A stretch of 64,000 nucleotides of DNA from Strongylocentrotus droebachiensis (Eukaryota > Echinodermata > Echinoidea > Camarodonta > Strongylocentrotidae), in assembly GCA_035222895.1 (NCBI GenBank), contig JAVYIG010000117.1:124001-188000 (forward strand), in the 5' to 3' direction. The notes beneath the pieces were generated by a model that was not told the origin of the DNA, did not search any database, and worked only from the letters and a program-made list of their open reading frames with translations. Below, piece after piece: positions 42,490 to 54,690 of this stretch. Numbering within the stretch: position 1 is the first letter of the stretch; every line of letters starts with the position of its first letter. The position numbers were made by a program, and so were the translations under genes.

Positions 42490-43735
42490 CAGTCTATATC
42501 TATTATCTTCTTTTCTCTTTGCCGTACTTTTGCATCACCAGGAACCATTATTGCTAGGGCTCACAAGGCATCAAGCTTCGCTTACCTTGGCGTCCTAGCC
42601 AGTTCTGTTTGTAAGTATATATTTCTCCATATATGTTTTAATGTATACTGATTTTATGTGTGTATTCAGAACTGAAAAGTAAATGAAATGAAATCATTAT
42701 TATCATTATTATTATTACTATTGATATTATCATCATTATCATCATCATCATCATTTTTTTCATTTTTTCTAATCATCCTTAATTGTATGAATAGCATGCC
42801 TACAGGCCTCTTCTTTATCAAATCTCAACTCTGCTGAACAATAATGATGATAAGGACACGCTATCGAAACTTAAAGTCCCCACAAAACGGTCCTATTTCG
42901 TTGTTTTAACTGTTAGTACTTACTTTTCTGTTTAAGTCATATTGCATATTAATAGCTGACATGTGGTTGGGATCAAAACACATTGCACACAAATTGTAAG
43001 CAGCATTCATGTTATCTTCTCTGTTGATATTTTGTGGTTCTTAATTGTAATTTATCCGAACATTCATGATATTGGTTTTGGCATTACGTATTAGTTTTCT
43101 CTTACTTGCTATTAGATTCTTTCTCTATTTGATTTTGTTCATTATGTTCCTTTTCCGATATGATATTATATTTTTTGTAATGAGCTACCTGTTCGGTTTT
43201 CTCTTCATGTATCTTTTAACTTTTCATCTTACTTTTACTCCACTGAACGAAGCACGCAATATTTTTATTTAATTTCTATCGAATAGCTCCGGGTACTGTA
43301 AAAAAAAATCATCTTACCTGATGTAATTCAGTATAAGAGTATGAAATCAATTGGTCTATATTACATATAATATATCTCTCAACTCAATAATTTTAACCTA
43401 AGCTAACTTAACAAAGCATGTAAATTTGCTAATTTTTAATGGCCTACATAATGAGCTATATAAACTTTAATATAATGATTCAATCCAATTCAATCAAGGT
43501 TTATTAAAGACATGAATGGCAGTCATATACTGAATTGTAAATGCTTTTACAGAGCAGGTAAAATACAATGCAAGTATAAAATAACAACATGAGACCAGGA
43601 AAATAGAATTAAATATAATGTGTACAAGCATAATTTAACAATTGATAGGTAGTAAAAATATATACGGAATTTTAAAATGACTGATTTATATTGCCCCACT
43701 GTTAAAAAGAACATAATATTGCACAGTTCTTAAGG
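42490..43735. other. Intergenic, no gene recognised
   Basis: This is AT-rich DNA with a LINE-like tail (42640-42690), (ATT/ATC)n microsatellite at 42700-42760 and the 3' flank of the minus-strand LINE starting at about 43480 (AATCCAATTCAATCAAGG). The hydrophobic open frame at 43066-43272 lacks any recognisable domain. Confidence 0.5.
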
Positions 43736-44550
43736 CAATTATAAGCTTGGATTTGCATAGTGAAAGTGTAACATACGTGTGAGATTGGGAAGAGCACTGT
43801 TCTGGAATCGCTTAGTTTTACAAGAAAATCCTTGATACTTATTGACGCTTCGTAAATTGTATTTGTTGGTTTTCTGTGAGGTAACTATTGATTTGCACAT
43901 TACATTTGTTCCTAGTGCAATAGCCAGATCTTTTGTGAGTTTTTCTCTTCGAGTCACAGCGGTTGGCAATTTGAGTCTTTCAAGAGCATTGTCATAAGAA
44001 GTATAACTGGATCCTAATATTATCTTACAGGCTCTTTTTTGTATACTTTCTATAAGATCAATCTGTTTACGAGTCAAACTACCAGAAATAGAGGTACACA
44101 GGTTTCTGTTACTGGTCTTGCATACCCTATAAAATTGGGCCAAGTTTGTCACCTTGAGGCACGCCTACACCATTGTATTTTAATTCTGATAACTGACCTC
44201 TATACCTGGCGGTTTCTTGACGATTACTCAGAAAATCTATTACCAAAGAAATTACACAAGGTCGAACATATATTTCACATGATTTAGTATGGTAATATTA
44301 TGGTTAATCTGATCGAATGCTTTGGAAAACTCAGTCAGAATGAGTGTTGACAGTGACTTAGGTTTGTCAGTATTACTATACAAGGCATGCAACAGTCCAA
44401 TCAGATAGCGACATGTAGACGTTTTCTTTCTATTTACAAATTGATTTGGATCAATTTTGGCTGAAATATCTTCCCACAGCCATTTTGACGCTGATGAGGT
44501 AGATAATGGTATTGGTAATAATAGATCCAAATTTGTAGTCGTATACATAG
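43480..44550 (-). mobile_element. LINE reverse transcriptase relic (minus)
   Basis: From high to low coordinate: ISAKIDPNQFVNRKKTSTCR and TLILTEFSKAFDQINHNI (44450-44270), DFLSNRQETARYRGQLSE and GVGVPQGDKLGPIL (about 44240-44125), then IDLIESIQKRACKIILGSS and LKLPTAVTRREKL (44050-43930). Motif order and FSKAFD/GVPQG identify a LINE RT. Frame changes are frequent and the catalytic xxDD box is absent. Confidence 0.85.
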
Positions 44551-45487
44551 CAATTCACATATACAATGCAAAATAGAGTTTAGAAGCGAACAAAACATAT
44601 TCCCAGACATACCAGCAAAATAATGTGTTTACAAATTGTGTAATACTAATACCCAAATATTAATTAAATAGCAGTCAGTAATTACATAGGTGTTCCAAGG
44701 AGCTTCGGTGAAAATTGTGTGATGCCTACTGAATAATAATAATGCAATAATTGTTGTTCTGTGAATGTACAATTTATTTGTTAACATCTGTTATTACAAT
44801 CTGTTAAACTAAACCTTTACATTTATGGACAAAGAGCAATTGATTACCTCGGAATTCTATGAATTTCAAAAGGGTATGAGATTTATAGGATGGTGGGTAG
44901 GAAAATGCGTGTTTTAGCAGTTGTATAGAATATTCCAAGGTAGTTTAATAATGTTAATTCTGAGATGCACGACCCTATGTGTTATTAGTATCTGGGATAT
45001 GATGTAATATTGGATCCCTAAAAAAATGGCGCTTCAAAATGATCAAGAAGTGCCTCAAAAAAATAAAAAATCTTTGAGTGAACGGTTTTACCATACTCGT
45101 TTTCCCTCATAGACTGTAGTGTTATGAAAACCGTAAATTTGTAATTCTAATCATAAATATCTTGATAATCAGACAGGCGATCGGCTTGTAAAAGTCATGG
45201 GGTTCCTGACTGACCTAAAGGTTTATAATTATCATTGCAGCATGATCTAAATCCAGAATTTTGTTTAAGAATCTGAGACAAAGTTACCGGATCCCTTTAA
45301 AGGGGCAAACGTTTTATAGCTGTGAAAACGAGCACGATTATGTTTCTAAAATGGGCACAGTTCGTTTATATAATATTTTGGCATTGTACCCCCTATCCCC
45401 TCGGCTACAACCTTTTATTGTGGTTTTAGAAGGGTACCTGTTACTACAAAGGTTTATTTTATACATACGCTTCAAACTGCCATTTTT

Positions 45488-45760
45488 ATGTATAAGTACA
45501 CTTCCAAAACTCTTCCAGCATCTTTCTTAAACCTTTATTTATTAAATGTAAACGTACACTCATATTTAACTCGACATGCTCATGATTACCATCTTAATAA
45601 TCCCAAACTTAGTTTAGCCCTACGATCAATTAAACACCATGGACCAGATATTTGGAATAACTTACCAAACCATATTAAAACTAGGACCTCCCTTTATTCT
45701 TGTAAAGCTTATATGAAAGCATATTTGTTAACTCAGTATAGTTTACTAGATCTTACATAG
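45488..45760 (+). pseudogene. LINE ORF2 C-terminal fragment
   Basis: YLTRHAHDYHLNNPKLSLAL and HHGPDIWNNLPNHIKTRTSL closely parallel the tail of the LINE at 2888-3166. No RT precedes it, so it is a 5'-truncated copy. Confidence 0.82.
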
Positions 45761-45869
45761 AAATTTAAAAATTATCTAATTTGTTATGTCTTGAATTGTT
45801 CTGTCTTTGTCAACAGGAATGGACCCTGCATACATTTTAATATTATCACCCGTAACTGAAACCAACACA

Positions 45870-46200
45870 CAATTAATATCACGGTATTAGTCTCTTTTTG
45901 TCATTCCTCGCTCATTTTTCCTGACTGAGGTATCATTATGAAAGGGCAGAAACTCAACTTTCTAGAAATGTGAATTTTTCTTCGAAATTTAGATACCGCC
46001 CGCCAAATGTCTTTTTGGTTTCCTTCCTTCAAATTGCTTTTAATCACTCATGCGTGAAATATGCATTATCTGAGTAGCATCAACTGAAAGAGGAGACTCT
46101 AAGCTTTCCAAATATGTATCATTCGTTAATTATGGTTGTGATTAAGTTATGGTAAAACATCGATACTTCTCGGTTTCGTTTTTTCTGGGACGCACTGTAC
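45870..46200. mobile_element. Partial copy of the TA-flanked TIR element
   Basis: The right half of the 47168-47785 family is present (AATCACTCATGCGTGAAATA, CGGTTTCGTTTTTTCTGGGA and a CGCACTG terminus at 46197). The left terminus is not found. The open frame at 46355-46597 downstream is not recognisable. Confidence 0.7.
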
Positions 46201-47167
46201 AATGGCGTCTTACTTTGTTTACAAGCAACAGATTCCTTTATTTTGTTATCGCTGCATTTATTATCAAAATAATACCATGTGCGGGGTTTATAGTGAGGCA
46301 ATAGATTAAAAATTTAGCCTAACGGAAGTAAAGTAAGATAAAGAACTGAAGAAAATGACAAAACAGGCACTGAAAATGTGTGAGATGTCATGGCCTCATG
46401 GGACATCGTCTGCTCGTGCAAATCATGTCCAACCTGTGATGTCACACATCTCAGCAGCGTTCGGTGAGCTCTTCAGGTGCTATGCCGGGGTTGTATTTAA
46501 GCGTTTTGTAATGGATAATAATCATTACTTCGAATGTTTCCATGCATTGAATTTTGATAACCTTTTTCAATCAAAGTTTCACCTTTGCAATAATTAAGTT
46601 AGTTTTTAAAATCCATAAATATCTACATTAAAAGTTGCTCTATAGGGGATTTTGACCTACATTAAGTGTGCTTCATCCCGAACTTGTCAGAATATGATTT
46701 TAACAATCATTTTTAAAATGGCAGTTGCTCCAGTCATGCGTAAAAGCAAAGTTATTAATAAGGTATCATTAAACAGGATATTAGTTATTCTTTGAAATTA
46801 AATATATGTTTAGGTCACACAGCTTACTAAGTCTTATATGGGAATCTACCAAAGTTGCTTATAATTTTTGATACGCACTGTATATGTGGAGTTAATGAGA
46901 GGCTAAATGGAGTTGGTCCTAAGCTGGATGGAGTTGGAAGTAGGGTGGATGCATTGGGTAATTAGTGAGAGGCTGGATGGAGTCGATAGCTTAAATGAGA
47001 AAGATTGTATCTGATTGATTTTCTTCTTCTAAATGAGTTTGATATCATATACATCAATATAATCATATTTTAAAGTCATTCATAGTTCCGTAAAATCTTT
47101 TGGTAATAGGCTGGTGCAATGCTGGAGCGGAAATACAGAATGATAGTTCTACGAAATGGCGAATATA

Positions 47168-47785
47168 CAGTGCGTCCCAGAAAAAACGAAACCGAGAATT
47201 ACCGATGTTTTATCATAACTTAACCACAATTATAATTGATAAATGACACATATATATCATATAATGCATATTTTACGCATGAGTAATTAAAATGAATTTG
47301 AAGAGAGGAAACCAAAAAGTCATTGGCGGACGATAAAGTTGAGTTTCTGCCCTTTCATATGACACCTCAATCAGGAAAAATGAGCAAGGAATGAGCAAGT
47401 TCTGTTTGTGTAAAGTAGTGCTTGCATTTCAATAATGTTATCAAACGAATCCGCTTTCACTGGCTGCTGCCGTAGCAACAAACAGAGTTGACAAAAGACT
47501 TAACTCCGTTTCGTTGACAATCAGCCGTAGACCAAAGACTTCATGCATGGCTGATTGTCAACAAAACGGGGTTAAGTCTGTTTTAGAAACTGTCCGCCAA
47601 ATGACTTTTTGGTTTCCTCTCTTCAATTTGATTTTAATCACTCATGCGTGAAATATGATGAGTTGCATCAAATGAAATAAGAGGATCTAATCTATCCAAA
47701 TATGTGTCATTTATTAATTATAAATGAGACTCAGTTATGATAAAACACCGATAATTCTTGGTTTCGTTTTTTCTGGGACACACTG
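47168..47785. mobile_element. 618-bp TIR element with TA duplication
   Basis: The ends are CAGTGCGTCCCAGAAAAAAC on the left and CAGTGTGTCCCAGAAAAAAC (inverted) on the right, followed inward by GAAACC. TA flanks both ends. Inner inverted arms extend about 200 bp (AATTAAAATGAATTTGAAGA and its complement). A second palindromic segment (GGCTGATTGTCAACAAAACG) lies near the centre. It is Tc1/mariner-like by TA target and has no transposase. Confidence 0.85.
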
Positions 47786-47929
47786 TATAATTACGAAAAT
47801 TATGAGTAAATACACATATGCTACATAATTATAACTCCCACGGTCCATTCCATTGCATGCAGCGCAAGTTGAGCGATGCTGATGACGTTCATTACGTCAT
47901 ATAATAGATCATGTTTATTCATGACCGCC

Positions 47930-49125
47930 CGGCCGCGATTTTTTTTTCCCCAAACAGGTTTACCTATGAGCGTAAAATCCTGCCTCCTGATTGGTTCAGA
48001 GGTATACGCATCATGAATATTCATGAGCTGAGCTCACAGAACTATGGCTGAGCTGCAAATGCCTAGTATATGTATTACGCATGCGCGTGGACTTCAGTTT
48101 CACTAGCCATTTTGGGTGTACAAAATGTATGTGAGCTGTGGTGCGAGGGGATTTTTATTGGGGGAAGGGGGGGGGGGGGATGTCTGTGTGTTTGTGAATA
48201 TTTCTGGTTGTTTTGGTGCATGTTTGGTTTGTATAGTTTTCCACATCTATTTTTTACACTGCGGATTTTTTGACATAGAGTTCACTTATAGTACACACAC
48301 AAATATTCCAATTTCACACATAGGCTATACATACAAACACTCTCTTTCTCTCTTTCTCTCTTTCTCTCTGTCCAGTGGAGTGGTGGATCCAGGGGGGCAC
48401 AGGGGGCACATGCCCCCCCCCCCCTGTCAAAAAACTATGTTAAAATCAGCACTAAATTCGCCCAAAATATACTGAAAAACAGGGACGTGCCCCCCCCCCC
48501 CCCCCCCCGGCCAAAAAAATGTATTGAAAATGTTATTTAAACAAATATTATAAAAAAAATAAAAAAATATGCCAATGGCTGACCTAAAAAGGTGACCTTA
48601 CCCCCCCCCCCCCCCCCCCAACGGAGCAAAATGTCAAATTTAAAAATTTCGTGACCAAAAAGTTCCCTCTTTGCAATAATTTGAGCTTTCAACAATAAAT
48701 ACAATCAGCAGGTTCCTATTTTCATGAATTTAAGCTTTAAAATATCCCAATTTTAATTAAAACCTGAACTCTCACTTTTTATTCTCAGATTCAGACGCCG
48801 CCATAATTGCTCATGTAAAAGTTACATCTTTGAACCATAGAGATATATACTACTAACACTTATTAAGTATATATCTCTATGCTTTGAACCAATCACTGCG
48901 CATGCATGCAGTGTACATACGTAAGTACACAATTAGCTAGCATATAGCTGCATGCTATGAGCAGCTTCGACTTGTGTCACGCGCATGCGTAATACTACTA
49001 GTATCTTTGCAGCTCAATCATGAATATTCATGATGCGTATACCTCTGAACCAATCAGGAGGAAGGATTTTACGCTCATAGGTGAACCTGTTTGGGAAGAA
49101 AAAAAATCGCCGCCCGGCCTGCCCC
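47930..49125. repeat. 1.2-kb inverted-repeat structure
   Basis: The left arm (47930-48090) and right arm (48970-49125) are reverse complements. They include GTGAACCTGTTTGGG and its mirror, GAGCGTAAAATCCTGCCTCC, CTGAACCAATCAGGAGG, CATGAATATTCATGA and ACGCATGCGCGTG. The interior contains a G/C-run block, a partial CAGTGGAGTGGTGGATCCAG element start (48373) and a perfect 16-bp-arm hairpin (48836-48881). Confidence 0.82.
48836..48881. repeat. Hairpin, 16-bp perfect arms
   Basis: CATAGAGATATATACT and its exact complement are separated by 14 bases. It lies inside the larger inverted repeat. Confidence 0.9.
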
Positions 49126-49129
49126 TGGC

Positions 49130-51050
49130 ATCTTCATACGCTACTATTGGAAAGCCATAAAACCACCAGTATCCTCATCTTGGAGTCAAAGCTGTTGATA
49201 CGGGCAAACTAGAACGTCATACACTGAGCAGCACACAGGGTGGCCGTTTGCAAGACTCTTTACAAATACAGTAAACGATTGGTGAGTTACGTTTTGTGGA
49301 CGCAGTGATGCCAATTCATTTTCAACAACTGTTCTAAAGTGTTCGATCACGATGGTTAGCGCGGAGTCAATAATTTAATGATTGCATACGTTCAAGAATA
49401 TTTACCTCAATACGTACGTGACCCCTTTTAATTTCACAAGTACAAAATGGGAACTATATAAATTATAGGTCTAACCCTATTTTTGCTTATTGAGTACACA
49501 TTCAAAAAGAGTGCCATGTTTTATTTGCAACATACACACAAAACAAAACAAAAAGATACATACGCATTCACATGTCGATCTGCGAAGTTTGCGAACATCG
49601 ATACTGAGAATATGAAGCTTTTCCTCAAATTAATTGATCTTTACAAAGAAATACCCGTTTTCAAATTCGTGAACATTGAGCGCATTGAATAACATTTTAT
49701 TAGATTTTGTGCTATCTAAGAAGCACCTAATTTTCAACCGGGGTGCCGCGGGAGAATTTGAGTAATACTTTTTAAAAATCATTATTTGGGAATAACGTCG
49801 ATTTCGTGAAAACCAAATTATTAGAAACCGTTAGAGTATATAAGTTCATGAGGAAATAGCATTTCGAAGGTGATAGGGTGTCTTTGTTCCTCGCTCGCTT
49901 CGCTGCTCACAACTTTTAAAAACAGGATAATTTCTGGCAGCGAAGTGCCTGAATACCTTCATCGTTTAGCAATGAAGTGCCCATTAAATAGCCTTTTATT
50001 TATTAGAGAGTTGCCTGAATATATATTACATCCTTTATATTAAATTACATTTTGACCACGCTCGTTTGCTTCACTCGCTCGCAACATTTAGAAAGATGAT
50101 AATTATTCTGACCAATGAGAAGCCCGAATCTTTTCATGTTCGTGCATCGAATTGACCGCATCAAATGATTTTGGCATTCATGTTTTCTGCAGCGAGATGC
50201 TCGCACTCTTAATTCTATATTTTATCACGTGTGTTAATCATAAGGTACATTTGTTATCATAACAAAAGTATCATAATTTTTTGCTCGCTTGCTCCGGTCG
50301 CTCGCAAAATTTAGAAGATAAAAATTGCCAAAGTGTAGATGGTACTTGACGCGTGTTAGAGGGATCCTAACTGAATCTTCTGTAAAGTATTTAGGAATGG
50401 GGTGACGATAAACTGTTTCATTTCTTTGAAAGAAGTGTCATGCGGATTATTTAAAAAAAAGGTTGAAAAACGCTGCTTTAGCCTGTATTTACATGTAGGC
50501 TTTTTAGTGTTTGCAAACCGCCCTAAAAATTATATTTATTTTACGCGTAACTTATAATAATCATGCGTACGCATATAGTCAGTGTGAAATGTAACCACCG
50601 GAGGCGGTGTTACACAGAAAAATCCCTTAAAAAATCCCTTGAAAAATCCTTTCAAGGGAGAATTTTCTTGCTTCGTTAGTGGATTTTTAATGAGATAATA
50701 ATTTATGACAGACAGCAATTAAGAGGATAACTAAAATCCGGATAACTAAAATCCGGATTTTTGGCCTCTGCGTGACACCGCCTCGGGAGTGGCAATTTCT
50801 TGCATACAAATATTACAAAAAAACAGGGACGGATTAGCTTTTTGCCAAGGGGGGGGGGGGGGGGGGGTTGACCCAATGACGATGCAGAGCATCGTCTACG
50901 AGCCGCAAAGCTGCGATCCGATTTTTGTTGCTATTTTGAACGCCCGTAAGTGATGTTTTCTTGGCATGTACTAACATGCGGAGCATCGTCCACCTTATTT
51001 GCTTAAAAAATAAGAATTTGATCAATTTCCACCCTTAGCACGTTTGTTTA
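49130..51050. other. Intergenic upstream of the SOUL gene
   Basis: No gene is recognised. Degenerate words GCTCGCTTCGCTGCTC / CTCGCTCGC-AACATTTAGAA recur near 49893, 50065 and 50288. A small inverted-repeat element may span about 50597-50780 (GAGGCGGTGTTACAC and inverted GAGGCGGTGTCACGC). A G-run with CAGGGACGGATTAG at 50825 resembles a CAGTGGCG-type end. Confidence 0.5.
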
Positions 51051-51160
51051 GTTAGTTGCTTTATCTACTTAAATTGTTTGGGTTTTTTTCTCGAAAATCT
51101 TTGCCGTCGTGTTTGAGAAGATTTTTCAATATTTGTTTTCTTCACACAGAATCGTTAATC

Positions 51161-51269
51161 ATGTTGGCAGTTTGTCTCCTCACTTTCATCGCAATGTCGA
51201 TTACCGCAGTCCCCGCCACGACCCCGACCCCTACCCCACAGCCTCATAGTGTAATTCAACAATGTGAAA
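51161..51269 (+). CDS. SOUL gene exon 1 (signal peptide)
   Basis: This encodes MLAVCLLTFIAMSITAVPA, then a Thr-Pro run and QQCE. The donor is GAAA/GTGAGT, phase 1. The ATG lies 12 nt after a likely acceptor (ACACAG at 51144-51149). Confidence 0.88.
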
Positions 51270-54200
51270 GTGAGTATTTCAATAGATATATTAATTTATT
51301 TGTATATGTGTATTTGTGAATTTAGTAGACTATGTATGCAAGTATTTATTTATCTATTCATTTATTTCTCTAGTTGCGCATTTATTTATTTATTTATCCA
51401 TGTTTGTTTTGATTTTGTTTTCATCTATTAACATATCTATCAATTTATTTAATAATCTATCTGCAGGCTTAGAGTGCCCCACCACTACTATATTAGAAGA
51501 ATTTGGTTCAAATATGTTGAAGAGACGGTTAGAACCAACTGTATGGGCGTATAAGGTCGCTCCAACCTGCAACCAATCTGCAGCAACAGGTTTAGTCTTC
51601 AGTTACCTCCAATCCTACTTTGTGGGTAAGCTTTGAGAATCAGACTTTTGTAAATTTTGTTATAATTCCGAAGAAAGCATAGAACACTTATTTTGAGATT
51701 GCCAAATTTATAAGAAGGTTTATCCAAAATTTGATTTTAGATGATAAAATTACTTTAAATAAGGTCAGCTTTTTGGGGGGATTTTATGGAAGTGAATGAA
51801 TTCGATCTAATTTGATTATCTTATACGCCAAATACTACACGCTTTCCATCAAACGTAAATTTAGCTTATCGTTGATCAATTATTTCAAAGCCATTTTAAG
51901 ATATTATCGTTCATTACGATATTAAACCTATGTTAAAAACAATTAGTTTAAACGGGTATTTGATAATAATTGGAAACATTGGTTAGCTGCTGTAAAACAA
52001 AAACAAACAAAAATTAAGTTTATGTGCACTAGCATAATGCATTCTACTCCTAAAAAAGACGTACCCCAATCGGATTTAACAAGTAATTAATAATCATAAC
52101 TAGGCAATAAATTGATAAAATCAAAATTATCTTCTACATAATTTTTTGATCATTATGTCTTGATGAATTTCATCTATTCGAATTATACATGGGAAAAACC
52201 TTTTCGTTTTTTTTTTTTAGTCTCGTTTGATTTCCTACGTCTAGCTTTTCTTTACGTTAGCTTTGGAAGAATATTGCCATAATTTATGTATTCGTATATT
52301 TTGTGTACAATGTGCCTCTTATTGTTAAGAATAATTGTAAGCATTATCCAAAATAGAAAATAGCAATCCAGTCGCCTATTTCCTTATCTATTTGAATATA
52401 AAAGCCTTTTTAAAGAGAAAGTAAGAGAAAATATATGGATGGGAGGAGGGGCGGGGAGGGGGGACATGCCGAGGGAAGAAAATGGTATGAGGACCTTTCA
52501 CAGATATCTTATTATGCCTACTTCATCTTTTTTAAATAAAACAAACAAGAACAAATGACTCCCCCTCTTCCTTTAAAATATTAACATGGATATCATTTTA
52601 AATCAGTCATTTGACATGGGAGAAAAGTGAAGATAGCAGATGATATTTTAAACTTCCGCTTCCTAAAATGAAACGGCAAGTTACATTCTTTGTTGGCAAT
52701 GTTATATTCCGTTTCTTTTTTTAATCTTGATGAATTGTTTCAAGCCAATGTAGGAGGGATGTATACTTTGGCACTTGTAAACATAAATATTGTATTAGGC
52801 CTGCTTCGTCTTATTCTATCAACATTTCTTTCATGTCGAATTGTTTTGCTAGCCAACGGGATTGATGAGACGAAACCAATGATTTTGAAAGTCTCGGAAA
52901 ACATACCCGTGTCATCTAATTCCTCGTGTTCCGACCAATCAGGATCTTACCCTTGCTGTGACCAAAGCTACGAACTGCTCTTCTTCATCCCTGTAGCTTC
53001 GCAAGCAACCCCCCCAACCCCATCACAGGTACAAAACTTAAAGCCCAGGTAGTGTATCCCCTTTTCAGCCAACATCAAATTATGTAGAACTTTGCAGGAA
53101 TTATGAATATAATATACATAATTATACGTATATTCTATCTGTAATATTTAAACGTTAGCAGTGTCCTAGTATTCAAGGAAACATGCAAGTAAACCCGTTT
53201 ACTTTCTAGACTTCACTGTCAGACACTAGTTGGGGTGACTGACTGACTGACTTCTTTTTTCTTTGGTAATAACATACAGTAGCCTACATGAGCATATTTT
53301 GTCTACATCCATTACCCACTTCTTGTAATAGCCAAAGTTAAACTGACTGAATCTTTGCGCAGCACAAAACGTACGACCATTGGGTACAAGGGTTTGAAAA
53401 TCAGACCATTTAATTAAACGAGCGCGCTCGCTAAATTCGATTCAACAGACATTTTCAAGTCCTTTTGTTTTAAGGGAAGTTCTAAATTAGTTTTATCTTT
53501 CAAATGCCGTTGGAATTTCTGGCGCTGCTCAGTGGCTGCCGGGCTCACGATCAATTGGGCAAAAAGAATTTCCGTTTCGGTTTAATAAAATTTGGAGTGG
53601 ACTATTAGGCTATTATTATTATTATTATTTAATTTGTTTGGCCTGCAATTGGGACATAGTACCATATAGTAGTTAGTATACATGTGCATGTATTGCTTCA
53701 TAATTCGCTGACACCAGATTTCGTTGGGCTTAAACATCTTAAACAGACAGTGAACCCGTTGTCCCGCCAGAAAATACTTCAGCTTGCCAATCCATATCTC
53801 GATGATGAGGGAAGCTTTATTTTTATGAGAATTCCTTATGGCGGTAGGTTCAGGGCACAGTGCAGACCCCGTTGCATAAAACTTACCACTGATGGAACTT
53901 TGCCATCAATAGCAAATAAAATAGTAACAGGGCTCAACAGCCAATCAAAATAAAGGTTCCCATGGTAATTACCATTGCGGGCACAGTTACCATCAATGGT
54001 AAGTTTTGTGCAACGGGGCCTGCACTGAAAATGTCCGGGGAAATAGCCGAGAAAATAGAAAAGAAATAAGCAATGAAATTCTCCTGCTCAAGAGCAGGTG
54101 AAATTCTTGTGTGACTCTGATGAAACTCTGTATATGAATAATGAATGGGTTTGGGAGAAAAACTGCGGGGGAATTGATCAAAGGTGCAGCGCTGAATAGC

Positions 54201-54657
54201 CACAACCCCGCGCTCGAGATCGGCAAAACTGTTGCTTCCTCCTGCGTAATTTGGCCTAATACTGAGTATGAAGCCAAATTACGGATTTGCAGCCAGACAA
54301 ATTGCTTTTTTTTTTTAATGCTTGTTATAAACTGTAATGTCCGTAATAAAGGAAATAGAAGCAACCGCCGTAGATCCATGATTGTATTCCACCAGTGCGA
54401 TATGATCTAGCGCTTGTAAAATTAATTGATGACCATTTCGCTGACTTCAATCGAGCTGCATTGAGCTATAGTGCTAGCTAGTTGGGCTGCCGACTGAATC
54501 CAAAATCAAAGCGCGCCCAGCTAGCAATCGACTGCGCAATAATTATTCACTTCCGGCGGCCGAGGCTCGCCCAAGCATGGACCTACGCGAGTGAATTTCT
54601 CCGGCAGTATGAAAAGCATACACGGCCTAACTTTGTGTTCATAAGACAAATTCTATC

Positions 54658-54690
<33 letters not shown>

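Noticed and set aside
42271..42598. Leu/Ser-rich open frames
   Set aside because: They are a (CT)n microsatellite artefact.
46355..46597. 80-codon open frame starting MTKQALKMCEMSWPHG
   Set aside because: It has no motif, no support from splice sites or neighbours, and lies among transposon fragments.
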